From the NCBI RefSeq assembly GCF_036785885.1, contig NC_092330.1, positions 20,060,525-20,124,524 on the forward strand: a DNA stretch of 64,000 nucleotides. Direction: 5' to 3'. The notes below the pieces were generated by a model that saw nothing but the letters and a program-made list of their open reading frames with translations, was not told the origin of the DNA and did no database searches. A program made the translations under genes and the position numbers. Below, piece by piece: positions 23,761 through 36,832 of this stretch; the stretch's first letter is position 1, and every line of letters starts with the position of its first letter. This stretch comes from Coffea arabica. Its lineage: Eukaryota > Streptophyta > Magnoliopsida > Gentianales > Rubiaceae.

Positions 23761-24393
23761 GGGTGTGATCATACCAGCACTAATGCACCGGATCCCATCA
23801 GAACTTCGAAGTTAAGCGTGCTTGGGCGACAGTAGTACTAGGATGGGTGACCCTAGGCCGGTCAACGGGTCGGGTCTACACCCGGATCCGGATCGGATCC
23901 CTGAAATTTTTGCGGGTATGGGTAGGGATTTAATTCCGTTATCCGGATCCGGATCCGTTTTTTCAAACAAAAAAACGGGTCGGATACGGAATATAGTATT
24001 CCGACCCGTATTAGACCCGGATCCGGATATAAATGATTTAATAATTTATAAAAAATATATATTATCAATATAATTTGATTAGGATGATGTATTTGAGTAA
24101 AATCAATTTGATTTATTTTCTTATTTGGTTTTTTCTTTGCATTAGCTAGAAATTTGTTTACAAATATATCTTTTTCTCTTTTTTGTTAGAAATTATAAAT
24201 TTTGGCAAATTTGTTCGGGTAGACCCGACCCGGATCCGAGACTCGCCGGGTCCGGATCCGGAACACCGAATAAAAGACCCGTCGGGTAAACGGGTCGGCT
24301 CCGGGTCCGGGTCCGGAATAATGAATTCCGGCCCGGACCCGGCCCGTTGACACCCCTAGGTGACCCCCTGGGAAATCCTCGTGTTGCACCCCT
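23761..24393 (+). pseudogene. 5S rRNA: 5S rRNA gene, interrupted
   Basis: T6, T46, C70, A102. Confidence 0.95.
23854..24358. mobile_element. hAT-type MITE, copy 20, class P
   Basis: CCGG left end; AAATTTGTTTAC core. Confidence 0.88.
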
Positions 24394-24803
24394 CCCTTTT
24401 TTGTTTCGAAATCCAAATTTTCCCTTCGTTCTTTATGCTGTAGTAATTTAGCTCCGTCGGAACGATTGCTTTATATTTTGCTTCTCATCGAAGCATGAAG
24501 GCGGATCTGAAGGCGCGAGACAAGTCAGGAACGGTACGGCTGAATCGAAGCCCGGATCGTCGGTCAATGTTGTCGGCGCAAATGCATAAGCGCAAGCGTG
24601 AAGGATCAATTTCAGGATAATTGAGAGTTGTGCGACGAGGGAAAAAAAAGGTGCAAAGCAACAAGAAAAAAATATAAAAGTAAATAAATAAAAGGATGAG
24701 AGGAAATTCATGAATTGACGCTTAGAATGAATTCGGGTCCAGAAAAGCCAAACTGCTTCACAGGACGTGGCAGTTTAAAAGAATAAAGCGAAAGGAACAT
24801 GGC

Positions 24804-25436
24804 GGGTGCGATCATACCAGCACTAATGCACCGGATCCCATCAGAACTTCGAAGTTAAGCGTGCTTGGGCGACAGTAGTACTAGGATGGGTGACCCTAGG
24901 CCTGTCAACGGGTCGGGTCTACACCCGGATCCGGATCGGATCCCTGAAATTTTTGCGGGTATGGGTAGGGATTTAATTCCGTTATCCGGATCCGGATCCG
25001 TTTTTTCAAACAAAAAAACGGGTCGGATACGGAATATAGTATTCCGACCCGTATTAGACCCGGATCCGGATATAAATGATTTAATAATTTATAAAAAATA
25101 TATATTATCAATATAATTTGATTAGGATGATGTATTTGAGTAAAATCAATTTGATTTATTTTCTTATTTGGTTTTTTCTTTGCATTAGCTAGAAATTTGT
25201 TTACAAATATATCTTTTTCTCTTTTTTGTTAGAAATTATAAATTTTGGCAAATTTGTTCGGGTAGACCCGACCCGGATCCGAGACTCGCCGGGTCCGGAT
25301 CCGGAACACCGAATAAAAGACCCGTCGGGTAAACGGGTCGGCTCCGGGTCCGGGTCCGGAATAATGAATTCCGGCCCGGACCCGGCCCGTTGACACCCCT
25401 AGGTGACCCCCTGGGAAATCCTCGTGTTGCACCCCT
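24804..25436 (+). pseudogene. 5S rRNA: 5S rRNA gene, interrupted
   Basis: T46, C70, A102. Confidence 0.95.
24897..25401. mobile_element. hAT-type MITE, copy 21, class P
   Basis: CCTG left end. Confidence 0.88.
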
Positions 25437-25846
25437 CCCTTTTTTGTTTCGAAATCCAAATTTTCCCTTCGTTCTTTATGCTGTAGTAATTTAGCTCCGT
25501 CGGAACGATTGCTTTATATTTTGCTTCTCATCGAAGCATGAAGGCGGATCTGAAGGCGCGAGACAAGTCAGGAACGGTACGGCTGGATCGAAGCCCGGAT
25601 CGTCGGTCAAAGTTGTCGGCGCAAATGCATAAGCGCAAGCGTGAAGGATCAATTTCAGGATAATTGAGAGTTGTGCGACGAGGGAAAAAAAAGGTGCAAA
25701 GCAACAAGAAAAAAATATAAAAGTAAATAAATAAAAGGATGAGAGGAAATTCATGAATTGACGCTTAGAATGAATTCGGGTCCAGAAAAGCCAAACTGCT
25801 TCACAGGACGTGGCAGTTTAAAAGAATAAAGCGAAAGGAACATGGC

Positions 25847-26479
25847 GGGTGCGATCATACCAGCACTAATGCACCGGATCCCATCAGAACTTCGAAGTTA
25901 AGCGTGCTTGGGCGACAGTAGTACTAGGATGGGTGACCCTAGGCCGGTCAACGGGTCGGGTCTACACCCGGATCCGGATCGGATCCCTGAAATTTTTGCG
26001 GGTATGGGTAGGGATTTAATTCCGTTATCCGGATCCGGATCCGTTTTTTCAAACAAAAAAACGGGTCGGATACGGAATATAGTATTCCGACCCGTATTAG
26101 ACCCGGATTCGGATATAAATGATTTAATAATTTATAAAAAATATATATTATCAATATAATTTGATTAGGATGATGTATTTGAGTAAAATCAATTTGATTT
26201 ATTTTCTTATTTGGTTTTTTCTTTGCATTAGCTAGAAATTAGTTTACAAATATATCTTTTTCTCTTTTTTGTTAGAAATTATAAATTTTGGCAAATTTGT
26301 TCGGGTAGACCCGACCCGGATCCGAGACTCGCCGGGTCCGGATCCGGAACACCGAATAAAAGACCCGTCGGGTAAACGGGTCGGCTCCGGGTCCGGGTCC
26401 GGAATAATGAATTCCGGCCCGGACCCGGCCCGTTGACACCCCTAGGTGACCACCTGGGAAATCCTCGTGTTGCACCCCT
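25847..26479 (+). pseudogene. 5S rRNA: 5S rRNA gene, interrupted
   Basis: T46, C70, A102, plus C to A at position 93 in the right-hand repeat (GGTGACCA). That mark is shared with the units at 34213, 44155 and 55436. Confidence 0.95.
25940..26444. mobile_element. hAT-type MITE, copy 22, class S
   Basis: ATTCGG mark. The right target repeat is altered in its last base. Confidence 0.88.
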
Positions 26480-26890
26480 CCCTTTTTTGTTTCGAAATCC
26501 AAATTTCCCCTTCGTTCTTTATGCTGTAGTAATTTAGCTCCGTCGGAACGATTGCTTTATATTTTGCTTCTCATCGAAGCATGAAGGCGGATCTGAAGGC
26601 GCGAGACAAGTCAGGAACGGTACGGCTGGATCGAAACCCGGATCGTCGGTCAAAGTTGTCGGCGCAAATGTATAAGTGCAAGCGTGAAGGATCAATTTCA
26701 GAATAATTGAGAGTTGCGCGACGAGGGAAAAAAAATGGTGCAAATCAACAAGAAAAAAATGTAAAAGTAAATAAATAAAAGGATGAGGGGAAATTCTTGA
26801 ATTGACGCTTAAAATGAATTCGGGTCCAGAAAAGCCACACTGCTTCACAGGACGGGGCAGTTTAAAAGAATAAAGCGAAAGGAACATGGT

Positions 26891-27010
26891 GGGTGCGATC
26901 ATACCAGCACTAATGCACCGGATCCCATCAGAACTCCGAAGTTAAGCATGCTTGGGCGAGAGTAGTACTAGGATGGGTGACCCCCTGGGAAGTCCTCGTG
27001 TTGCACCCCT
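26891..27010 (+). rRNA. 5S rRNA: 5S rRNA, uninterrupted, A58 type
   Basis: T at -1, A58. The upstream spacer is 411 bp because its A-run is one base shorter, a private change. Confidence 0.93.
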
Positions 27011-27422
27011 CCCTTTTTTGTTTCGAAATCCAAATTTCCCCTTCGTTCTTTATGCTGTAGTAATTTAGCTCCGTCGGAACGATTGCTTTATATTTTGCTT
27101 CTTATCGAAGCATGAAGGCGGATCTGAAGGCGCGAGACAAGTCAGGAACGGTACGGCTGGATCGAAGCCCGGATCGTCGGTCAAAGTTGTCGGCGCAAAT
27201 GTATAAGTGCAAGCGTGAAGGATCAATTTCAGAATAATTGAGAGTTGCGCGACGAGGGAAAAAAAAATGGTGCAAATCAACAAGAAAAAAATGTAAAAGT
27301 AAATAAATAAAAGGATGAGGGGAAATTCTTGAATTGACGCTTAAAATGAATTCGGGTCCAGAAAAGCCAAACTGCTTCACAGGACGTGGCAGTTTAAAAG
27401 AATAAAGCGAAAGAAACATGGC

Positions 27423-28055
27423 GGGTGCGATCATACCAGCACTAATGCACCGGATCCCATCAGAACTCCGAAGTTAAGCGTGCTTGGGCGACAGTAGTAC
27501 TAGGATGGGTGACCCTAGGCCTGTCAACGGGTCGGGTCTAGACCCGGATCCGGATCGGATCGCTGAAATTTTTTCGGGTATGGGTAGGGATTTAATTCCG
27601 TTATCCGGATCCGGATCCGTTTTTTCAAACAAAAAAATGGGTCGGATACGGAATATAGTATTCCGACCCGTATTAGACCCGGATCCGGATATAAATGATT
27701 TAATAATTTATAAAAAATATATATTATCAATATAATTTGATTAGGATGATGTATTTGAGTAAAATCAATTTGATTTATTTTCTTATTTGGTTTTTTCTTT
27801 GCATTAGTTAGAAATTAGTTTACAAATATATTTTTTTCTCTTTTTTGTTAGAAATTATAAATTTTGGCAAATTTGTTCGGGTAGACCCGACCCGGATCCG
27901 AGACTCGCCGGGTCCGGATCCGGAACACAGAATAAAAGACCCGTCGGGTAAACGGGTCGGATCCGGGTCCGGGTCCGGAATAATGAATTCCGGCCCGGAC
28001 CCGGCCCGTTGACACCCCTAGGTGACCCCCTGGGAAATCCTCGTGTTGCACCCCT
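27423..28055 (+). pseudogene. 5S rRNA: 5S rRNA gene, interrupted
   Basis: C46 kept, C70, A102. Confidence 0.95.
27516..28020. mobile_element. hAT-type MITE, copy 23, class DM
   Basis: T at element 123. Confidence 0.88.
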
Positions 28056-28465
28056 CCCTTTTTTGTTTCGAAATCCAAATTTCCCCTTCGTTCTTTATGC
28101 TGTAGTAATTTAGCTCCGTCGGAACGATTGCTTTATATTTTGCTTCTCATCGAAGCATGAAGGCGGATCTGAAGGCGCGAGACAAGTCAGGAACGGTACG
28201 GCTGGATCGAAGCCCGGATCGTCGGTCAAAGTTGTCGGCGCAAATGCATAAGCGCAAGCGTGAATGATCAATTTCAGGATAATTGAGAGTTGTGCGACGA
28301 GGGAAAAAAAAGGTGCAAAGCAACAAGAAAAAAATATAAAAGTAAATAAATAAAAGGATGAGAGGAAATTCATGAATTGACGCTTAGAATGAATTCGGGT
28401 CCAGAAAAGCCAAACTGCTTCACAGGACGTGGCAGTTTAAAAGAATAAAGCGAAAGGAACATGGC

Positions 28466-29098
28466 GGGTGCGATCATACCAGCACTAATGCACCGGATCC
28501 CATCAGAACTTCGAAGTTAAGCGTGCTTGGGCGACAGTAGTACTAGGATGGGTGACCCTAGGCCGGTCAACGGGTCGGGTCTACACCCGGATCCGGATCG
28601 GATCCCTGAAATTTTTGCGGGTATGGGTAGGGATTTAATTCCGTTATCCGGATCCGGATCCGTTTTTTCAAACAAAAAAACGGGTCGGATACGGAATATA
28701 GTATTCCGACCCGTATTAGACCCGGATCCGGATATAAATGATTTAATAATTTATAAAAAATATATATTATCAATATAATTTGATTAGGATGATGTATTTG
28801 AGTAAAATCAATTTGATTTATTTTCTTATTTGGTTTTTTCTTTGCATTAGCTAGAAATTAGTTTACAAATATATCTTTTTCTCTTTTTTGTTAGAAATTA
28901 TAAATTTTGGCAAATTTGTTCGGGTAGACCCGACCCGGATCCGAGACTCGCCGGGTCCGGATCCGGAACACCGAATAAAAGACCCGTCGGGTAAACGGGT
29001 CGGCTCCGGGTCCGGGTCCGGAATAATGAATTCCGGCCCGGACCCGGCCCGTTGACACCCCTAGGTGACCCCCTGGGAAATCCTCGTGTTGCACCCCT
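28466..29098 (+). pseudogene. 5S rRNA: 5S rRNA gene, interrupted
   Basis: T46, C70, A102. The spacer before it has a private GTGAATGATC. Confidence 0.95.
28559..29063. mobile_element. hAT-type MITE, copy 24, class P
   Basis: CCGG left end; AAATTAGTTTAC core. Confidence 0.88.
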
Positions 29099-29508
29099 CC
29101 CTTTTTTGTTTCGAAATCCAAATTTTCCCTTCGTTCTTTATGCTGTAGTAATTTAGCTCCGTCGGAACGATTGCTTTATATTTTGCTTCTCATCGAAGCA
29201 TGAAGGCGGATCTGAAGGCGCGAGACAAGTCAGGAACGGTACGGCTGGATCGAAGCCCGGATCGTCGGTCAAAGTTGTCGGCGCAAATGTATAAGCGCAA
29301 GCGTGAAGGATCAATTTCAGGATAATTGAGAGTTGTGCGACGAGGGAAAAAAAAGGTGCAAAGCAACAAGAAAAAAATATAAAAGTAAATAAATAAAAGG
29401 ATGAGAGGAAATTCATGAATTGACGCTTAGAATGAATTCGGGTCCAGAAAAGCCAAACTGCTTCACAGGACGTGGCAGTTTAAAAGAATAAAGCGAAAGG
29501 AACATGGC

Positions 29509-30141
29509 GGGTGCGATCATACCAGCACTAATGCACCGGATCCCATCAGAACTCCGAAGTTAAGCGTGCTTGGGCGACAGTAGTACTAGGATGGGTGACC
29601 CTAGGCCTGTCAACGGGTCGGGTCTAGACCCGGATCCGGATCGGATCGCTGAAATTTTTTCGGGTATGGGTAGGGATTTAATTCCGTTATCCGGATCCGG
29701 ATCCGTTTTTTCAAACAAAAAAACGGGTCGGATACGGAATATAGTATTCCGACCCGTATTAGACCCGGATCCGGATATAAATGATTTAATAATTTATAAA
29801 AAATATATATTATCAATATAATTTGATTAGGATGATGTATTTGAGTAAAATCAATTTGATTTATTTTCTTATTTGGTTTTTTCTTTGCATTAGTTAGAAA
29901 TTAGTTTACAAATATATTTTTTTCTCTTTTTTGTTAGAAATTATAAATTTTGGCAAATTTGTTCGGGTAGACCCGACCCGGATCCGAGACTCGCCGGGTC
30001 CGGATCCGGAACACAGAATAAAAGACCCGTCGGGTAAACGGGTCGGATCCGGGTCCGGGTCCGGAATAATGAATTCCGGCCCGGACCCGGCCCGTTGACA
30101 CCCCTAGGTGACCCCCTGGGAAATCCTCGTGTTGCACCCCT
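29509..30141 (+). pseudogene. 5S rRNA: 5S rRNA gene, interrupted
   Basis: C46 kept, C70, A102. First unit of higher-order block 2. Confidence 0.95.
29602..30106. mobile_element. hAT-type MITE, copy 25, class D
   Basis: Standard class D marks. Confidence 0.88.
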
Positions 30142-30553
30142 CCCTTTTTTGTTTCGAAATCCAAATTTCCCCTTCGTTCTTTATGCTGTAGTAATTTAGC
30201 TCCGTCGGAACGATTGCTTTATATTTTGCTTCTCATCGAAGCATGAAGGCGGATCTGAAGGCGCGAGACAAGTCAGGAACGGTACGGCTGGATCGAAACC
30301 CGGATCGTCGGTCAAAGTTGTCGGCGCAAATGTATAAGTGCAAGCGTGAAGGATCAATTTCAGAATAATTGAGAGTTGCGCGACGAGGGAAAAAAAAATG
30401 GTGCAAATCAACAAGAAAAAAATGTAAAAGTAAATAAATAAAAGGATGAGGGGAAATTCTTGAATTGACGCTTAAAATGAATTCGGGTCCAGAAAAGCCA
30501 CACTGCTTCACAGGACGGGGCAGTTTAAAAGAATAAAGCGAAAGGAACATGGT

Positions 30554-30673
30554 GGGTGCGATCATACCAGCACTAATGCACCGGATCCCATCAGAACTCC
30601 GAAGTTAAGCATGCTTGGGCGAGAGTAGTACTAGGATGGGTGACCCCCTGGGAAGTCCTCGTGTTGCACCCCT
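30554..30673 (+). rRNA. 5S rRNA: 5S rRNA, uninterrupted, A58 type
   Basis: T at -1, A58. Copy of 22188, offset 8366 bp. Confidence 0.93.
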
Positions 30674-31083
30674 CCCTTTTTTGTTTCGAAATCCAAATTT
30701 CCCCTTCGTTCTTTATGCTGTAGTAATTTAGCTCCGTCGGAACGATTGCTTTATATTTTGCTTCTTATCGAAGCATGAAGGCGGATCTGAAGGCGCGAGA
30801 CAAGTCAGGAACGGTACGGCTGGATCGAAGCCCGGATCGTCGGTCAAAGTTGTCGGCGCAAATGTATAAGCGCAAGCGTGAAGGATCAATTTCAGGATAA
30901 TTGAGAGTTGTGCGACGAGGGAAAAAAAAGGTGCAAAGCAACAAGAAAAAAATATAAAAGTAAATAAATAAAAGGATGAGAAGAAATTCATGAATTGACG
31001 CTTAGAATGAATTCGGGTCCAGAAAAGCCAAACTGCTTCACAGGACGTGGCAGTTTAAAAGAATAAAGCGAAAGGAACATGGC

Positions 31084-31716
31084 GGGTGCGATCATACCAG
31101 CACTAATGCACCGGATCCCATCAGAACTTCGAAGTTAAGCGTGCTTGGGCGACAGTAGTACTAGGATGGGTGACCCTAGGCCGGTCAACGGGTCGGGTCT
31201 ACACCCGGATCCGGATCGGATCCTTGAAATTTTTGCTGGTATGGGTAGGGATTTAATTCCGTTATCCGGATCCGGATCCGTTTTTTCAAACAAAAAAACG
31301 GGTCGGATACGGAATATAGTATTCCGACCCGTACTAGACCCGGATCCGGATATAAATGATTTAATAATTTATAAAAAATATATATTATCAATATAATTTG
31401 ATTAGGATGATGTATTTGAGTAAAATCAATTTGATTTATTTTCTTATTTGGTTTTTTCTTTGCATTAGCTAGAAATTAGTTTACAAATATATCTTTTTCT
31501 CTTTTTTGTTAGAAATTATAAATTTTGGCAAATTTGTTCGGGTAGACCCGACCCGGATCCGAGACTCGCCGGGTCCGGATCCGGAACACCGAATAAAAGA
31601 CCCGTCGGGTAAACGGGTCGGATCCGGGTCCGGGTCCGGAATAAAGAATTCCGGCCCGGACCCGGCCCGTTGACACCCCTAGGTGACCCCCTGGGAAATC
31701 CTCGTGTTGCACCCCT
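31084..31716 (+). pseudogene. 5S rRNA: 5S rRNA gene, interrupted
   Basis: T46, C70, A102. Confidence 0.95.
31177..31681. mobile_element. hAT-type MITE, copy 26, class L
   Basis: Standard class L marks. Confidence 0.88.
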
Positions 31717-32126
31717 CCCTTTTTTGTTTCGAAATCCAAATTTTCCCTTCGTTCTTTATGCTGTAGTAATTTAGCTCCGTCGGAACGATTGCTTTATATT
31801 TTGCTTCTCATCGAAGCATGAAGGCGGATCTGAAGGCGCGAGACAAGTCAGGAACGGTACGGCTGAATCGAAGCCCGGATCGTCGGTCAATGTTGTCGGC
31901 GCAAATGCATAAGCGCAAGCGTGAAGGATCAATTTCAGGATAATTGAGAGTTGTGCGACGAGGGAAAAAAAAGGTGCAAAGCAACAAGAAAAAAATATAA
32001 AAGTAAATAAATAAAAGGATGAGAGGAAATTCATGAATTGACGCTTAGAATGAATTCGGGTCCAGAAAAGCCAAACTGCTTCACAGGACGTGGCAGTTTA
32101 AAAGAATAAAGCGAAAGGAACATGGC

Positions 32127-32759
32127 GGGTGTGATCATACCAGCACTAATGCACCGGATCCCATCAGAACTTCGAAGTTAAGCGTGCTTGGGCGACAGTA
32201 GTACTAGGATGGGTGACCCTAGGCCGGTCAACGGGTCGGGTCTACACCCGGATCCGGATCGGATCCCTGAAATTTTTGCGGGTATGGGTAGGGATTTAAT
32301 TCCGTTATCCGGATCCGGATCCGTTTTTTCAAACAAAAAAACGGGTCGGATACGGAATATAGTATTCCGACCCGTATTAGACCCGGATCCGGATATAAAT
32401 GATTTAATAATTTATAAAAAATATATATTATCAATATAATTTGATTAGGATGATGTATTTGAGTAAAATCAATTTGATTTATTTTCTTATTTGGTTTTTT
32501 CTTTGCATTAGCTAGAAATTTGTTTACAAATATATCTTTTTCTCTTTTTTGTTAGAAATTATAAATTTTGGCAAATTTGTTCGGGTAGACCCGACCCGGA
32601 TCCGAGACTCGCCGGGTCCGGATCCGGAACACCGAATAAAAGACCCGTCGGGTAAACGGGTCGGCTCCGGGTCCGGGTCCGGAATAATGAATTCCGGCCC
32701 GGACCCGGCCCGTTGACACCCCTAGGTGACCCCCTGGGAAATCCTCGTGTTGCACCCCT
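32127..32759 (+). pseudogene. 5S rRNA: 5S rRNA gene, interrupted
   Basis: T6, T46, C70, A102. Confidence 0.95.
32220..32724. mobile_element. hAT-type MITE, copy 27, class P
   Basis: CCGG left end; AAATTTGTTTAC core. Confidence 0.88.
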
Positions 32760-33169
32760 CCCTTTTTTGTTTCGAAATCCAAATTTTCCCTTCGTTCTTT
32801 ATGCTGTAGTAATTTAGCTCCGTCGGAACGATTGCTTTATATTTTGCTTCTCATCGAAGCATGAAGGCGGATCTGAAGGCGCGAGACAAGTCAGGAACGG
32901 TACGGCTGAATCGAAGCCCGGATCGTCGGTCAATGTTGTCGGCGCAAATGCATAAGCGCAAGCGTGAAGGATCAATTTCAGGATAATTGAGAGTTGTGCG
33001 ACGAGGGAAAAAAAAGGTGCAAAGCAACAAGAAAAAAATATAAAAGTAAATAAATAAAAGGATGAGAGGAAATTCATGAATTGACGCTTAGAATGAATTC
33101 GGGTCCAGAAAAGCCAAACTGCTTCACAGGACGTGGCAGTTTAAAAGAATAAAGCGAAAGGAACATGGC

Positions 33170-33802
33170 GGGTGCGATCATACCAGCACTAATGCACCGG
33201 ATCCCATCAGAACTTCGAAGTTAAGCGTGCTTGGGCGACAGTAGTACTAGGATGGGTGACCCTAGGCCTGTCAACGGGTCGGGTCTACACCCGGATCCGG
33301 ATCGGATCCCTGAAATTTTTGCGGGTATGGGTAGGGATTTAATTCCGTTATCCGGATCCGGATCCGTTTTTTCAAACAAAAAAACGGGTCGGATACGGAA
33401 TATAGTATTCCGACCCGTATTAGACCCGGATCCGGATATAAATGATTTAATAATTTATAAAAAATATATATTATCAATATAATTTGATTAGGATGATGTA
33501 TTTGAGTAAAATCAATTTGATTTATTTTCTTATTTGGTTTTTTCTTTGCATTAGCTAGAAATTTGTTTACAAATATATCTTTTTCTCTTTTTTGTTAGAA
33601 ATTATAAATTTTGGCAAATTTGTTCGGGTAGACCCGACCCGGATCCGAGACTCGCCGGGTCCGGATCCGGAACACCGAATAAAAGACCCGTCGGGTAAAC
33701 GGGTCGGCTCCGGGTCCGGGTCCGGAATAATGAATTCCGGCCCGGACCCGGCCCGTTGACACCCCTAGGTGACCCCCTGGGAAATCCTCGTGTTGCACCC
33801 CT
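33170..33802 (+). pseudogene. 5S rRNA: 5S rRNA gene, interrupted
   Basis: T46, C70, A102. Confidence 0.95.
33263..33767. mobile_element. hAT-type MITE, copy 28, class P
   Basis: CCTG left end. Confidence 0.88.
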
Positions 33803-34212
33803 CCCTTTTTTGTTTCGAAATCCAAATTTTCCCTTCGTTCTTTATGCTGTAGTAATTTAGCTCCGTCGGAACGATTGCTTTATATTTTGCTTCTCATCGA
33901 AGCATGAAGGCGGATCTGAAGGCGCGAGACAAGTCAGGAACGGTACGGCTGGATCGAAGCCCGGATCGTCGGTCAAAGTTGTCGGCGCAAATGCATAAGC
34001 GCAAGCGTGAAGGATCAATTTCAGGATAATTGAGAGTTGTGCGACGAGGGAAAAAAAAGGTGCAAAGCAACAAGAAAAAAATATAAAAGTAAATAAATAA
34101 AAGGATGAGAGGAAATTCATGAATTGACGCTTAGAATGAATTCGGGTCCAGAAAAGCCAAACTGCTTCACAGGACGTGGCAGTTTAAAAGAATAAAGCGA
34201 AAGGAACATGGC

Positions 34213-34845
34213 GGGTGCGATCATACCAGCACTAATGCACCGGATCCCATCAGAACTTCGAAGTTAAGCGTGCTTGGGCGACAGTAGTACTAGGATGGGT
34301 GACCCTAGGCCGGTCAACGGGTCGGGTCTACACCCGGATCCGGATCGGATCCCTGAAATTTTTGCGGGTATGGGTAGGGATTTAATTCCGTTATCCGGAT
34401 CCGGATCCGTTTTTTCAAACAAAAAAACGGGTCGGATACGGAATATAGTATTCCGACCCGTATTAGACCCGGATTCGGATATAAATGATTTAATAATTTA
34501 TAAAAAATATATATTATCAATATAATTTGATTAGGATGATGTATTTGAGTAAAATCAATTTGATTTATTTTCTTATTTGGTTTTTTCTTTGCATTAGCTA
34601 GAAATTAGTTTACAAATATATCTTTTTCTCTTTTTTGTTAGAAATTATAAATTTTGGCAAATTTGTTCGGGTAGACCCGACCCGGATCCGAGACTCGCCG
34701 GGTCCGGATCCGGAACACCGAATAAAAGACCCGTCGGGTAAACGGGTCGGCTCCGGGTCCGGGTCCGGAATAATGAATTCCGGCCCGGACCCGGCCCGTT
34801 GACACCCCTAGGTGACCACCTGGGAAATCCTCGTGTTGCACCCCT
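34213..34845 (+). pseudogene. 5S rRNA: 5S rRNA gene, interrupted
   Basis: T46, C70, A102, and A93 in the right-hand repeat. Confidence 0.95.
34306..34810. mobile_element. hAT-type MITE, copy 29, class S
   Basis: ATTCGG mark. Confidence 0.88.
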
Positions 34846-35257
34846 CCCTTTTTTGTTTCGAAATCCAAATTTCCCCTTCGTTCTTTATGCTGTAGTAATT
34901 TAGCTCCGTCGGAACGATTGCTTTATATTTTGCTTCTCATCGAAGCATGAAGGCGGATCTGAAGGCGCGAGACAAGTCAGGAACGGTACGGCTGGATCGA
35001 AACCCGGATCGTCGGTCAAAGTTGTCGGCGCAAATGTATAAGTGCAAGCGTGAAGGATCAATTTCAGAATAATTGAGAGTTGCGCGACGAGGGAAAAAAA
35101 AATGGTGCAAATCAACAAGAAAAAAATGTAAAAGTAAATAAATAAAAGGATGAGGGGAAATTCTTGAATTGACGCTTAAAATGAATTCGGGTCCAGAAAA
35201 GCCACACTGCTTCACAGGACGGGGCAGTTTAAAAGAATAAAGCGAAAGGAACATGGT

Positions 35258-35377
35258 GGGTGCGATCATACCAGCACTAATGCACCGGATCCCATCAGAA
35301 CTCCGAAGTTAAGCATGCTTGGGCGAGAGTAGTACTAGGATGGGTGACCCCCTGGGAAGTCCTCGTGTTGCACCCCT
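35258..35377 (+). rRNA. 5S rRNA: 5S rRNA, uninterrupted, A58 type
   Basis: T at -1, A58. Confidence 0.93.
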
Positions 35378-35789
35378 CCCTTTTTTGTTTCGAAATCCAA
35401 ATTTCCCCTTCGTTCTTTATGCTGTAGTAATTTAGCTCCGTCGGAACGATTGCTTTATATTTTGCTTCTTATCGAAGCATGAAGGCGGATCTGAAGGCGC
35501 GAGACAAGTCAGGAACGGTACGGCTGGATCGAAGCCCGGATCGTCGGTCAAAGTTGTCGGCGCAAATGTATAAGTGCAAGCGTGAAGGATCAATTTCAGA
35601 ATAATTGAGAGTTGCGCGACGAGGGAAAAAAAAATGGTGCAAATCAACAAGAAAAAAATGTAAAAGTAAATAAATAAAAGGATGAGGGGAAATTCTTGAA
35701 TTGACGCTTAAAATGAATTCGGGTCCAGAAAAGCCAAACTGCTTCACAGGACGTGGCAGTTTAAAAGAATAAAGCGAAAGAAACATGGC

Positions 35790-36422
35790 GGGTGCGATCA
35801 TACCAGCACTAATGCACCGGATCCCATCAGAACTCCGAAGTTAAGCGTGCTTGGGCGACAGTAGTACTAGGATGGGTGACCCTAGGCCTGTCAACGGGTC
35901 GGGTCTAGACCCGGATCCGGATCGGATCGCTGAAATTTTTTCGGGTATGGGTAGGGATTTAATTCCGTTATCCGGATCCGGATCCGTTTTTTCAAACAAA
36001 AAAATGGGTCGGATACGGAATATAGTATTCCGACCCGTATTAGACCCGGATCCGGATATAAATGATTTAATAATTTATAAAAAATATATATTATCAATAT
36101 AATTTGATTAGGATGATGTATTTGAGTAAAATCAATTTGATTTATTTTCTTATTTGGTTTTTTCTTTGCATTAGTTAGAAATTAGTTTACAAATATATTT
36201 TTTTCTCTTTTTTGTTAGAAATTATAAATTTTGGCAAATTTGTTCGGGTAGACCCGACCCGGATCCGAGACTCGCCGGGTCCGGATCCGGAACACAGAAT
36301 AAAAGACCCGTCGGGTAAACGGGTCGGATCCGGGTCCGGGTCCGGAATAATGAATTCCGGCCCGGACCCGGCCCGTTGACACCCCTAGGTGACCCCCTGG
36401 GAAATCCTCGTGTTGCACCCCT
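35790..36422 (+). pseudogene. 5S rRNA: 5S rRNA gene, interrupted
   Basis: C46 kept, C70, A102. Confidence 0.95.
35883..36387. mobile_element. hAT-type MITE, copy 30, class DM
   Basis: T at element 123. Confidence 0.88.
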
Positions 36423-36832
36423 CCCTTTTTTGTTTCGAAATCCAAATTTCCCCTTCGTTCTTTATGCTGTAGTAATTTAGCTCCGTCGGAACGATTGCTT
36501 TATATTTTGCTTCTCATCGAAGCATGAAGGCGGATCTGAAGGCGCGAGACAAGTCAGGAACGGTACGGCTGGATCGAAGCCCGGATCGTCGGTCAAAGTT
36601 GTCGGCGCAAATGCATAAGCGCAAGCGTGAAGGATCAATTTCAGGATAATTGAGAGTTGTGCGACGAGGGAAAAAAAAGGTGCAAAGCAACAAGAAAAAA
36701 ATATAAAAGTAAATAAATAAAAGGATGAGAGGAAATTCATGAATTGACGCTTAGAATGAATTCGGGTCCAGAAAAGCCAAACTGCTTCACAGGACGTGGC
36801 AGTTTAAAAGAATAAAGCGAAAGGAACATGGC

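Larger units (their letters stand above)
21143..29098 (+). repeat. higher-order repeat block, copy 1
   Basis: Unit order D, intact A58, L, P(T6), P, S(A93), intact A58, DM, P. Copies 2 and 3 follow at offsets of 8366 and 18308 bp (plus 1 after the shorter A-run). Confidence 0.85.

Noticed and set aside
26891-27010. The one-base-shorter A-run upstream as meaningful
   Set aside because: A homopolymer length change in one copy is as likely a sequencing error as a real difference.
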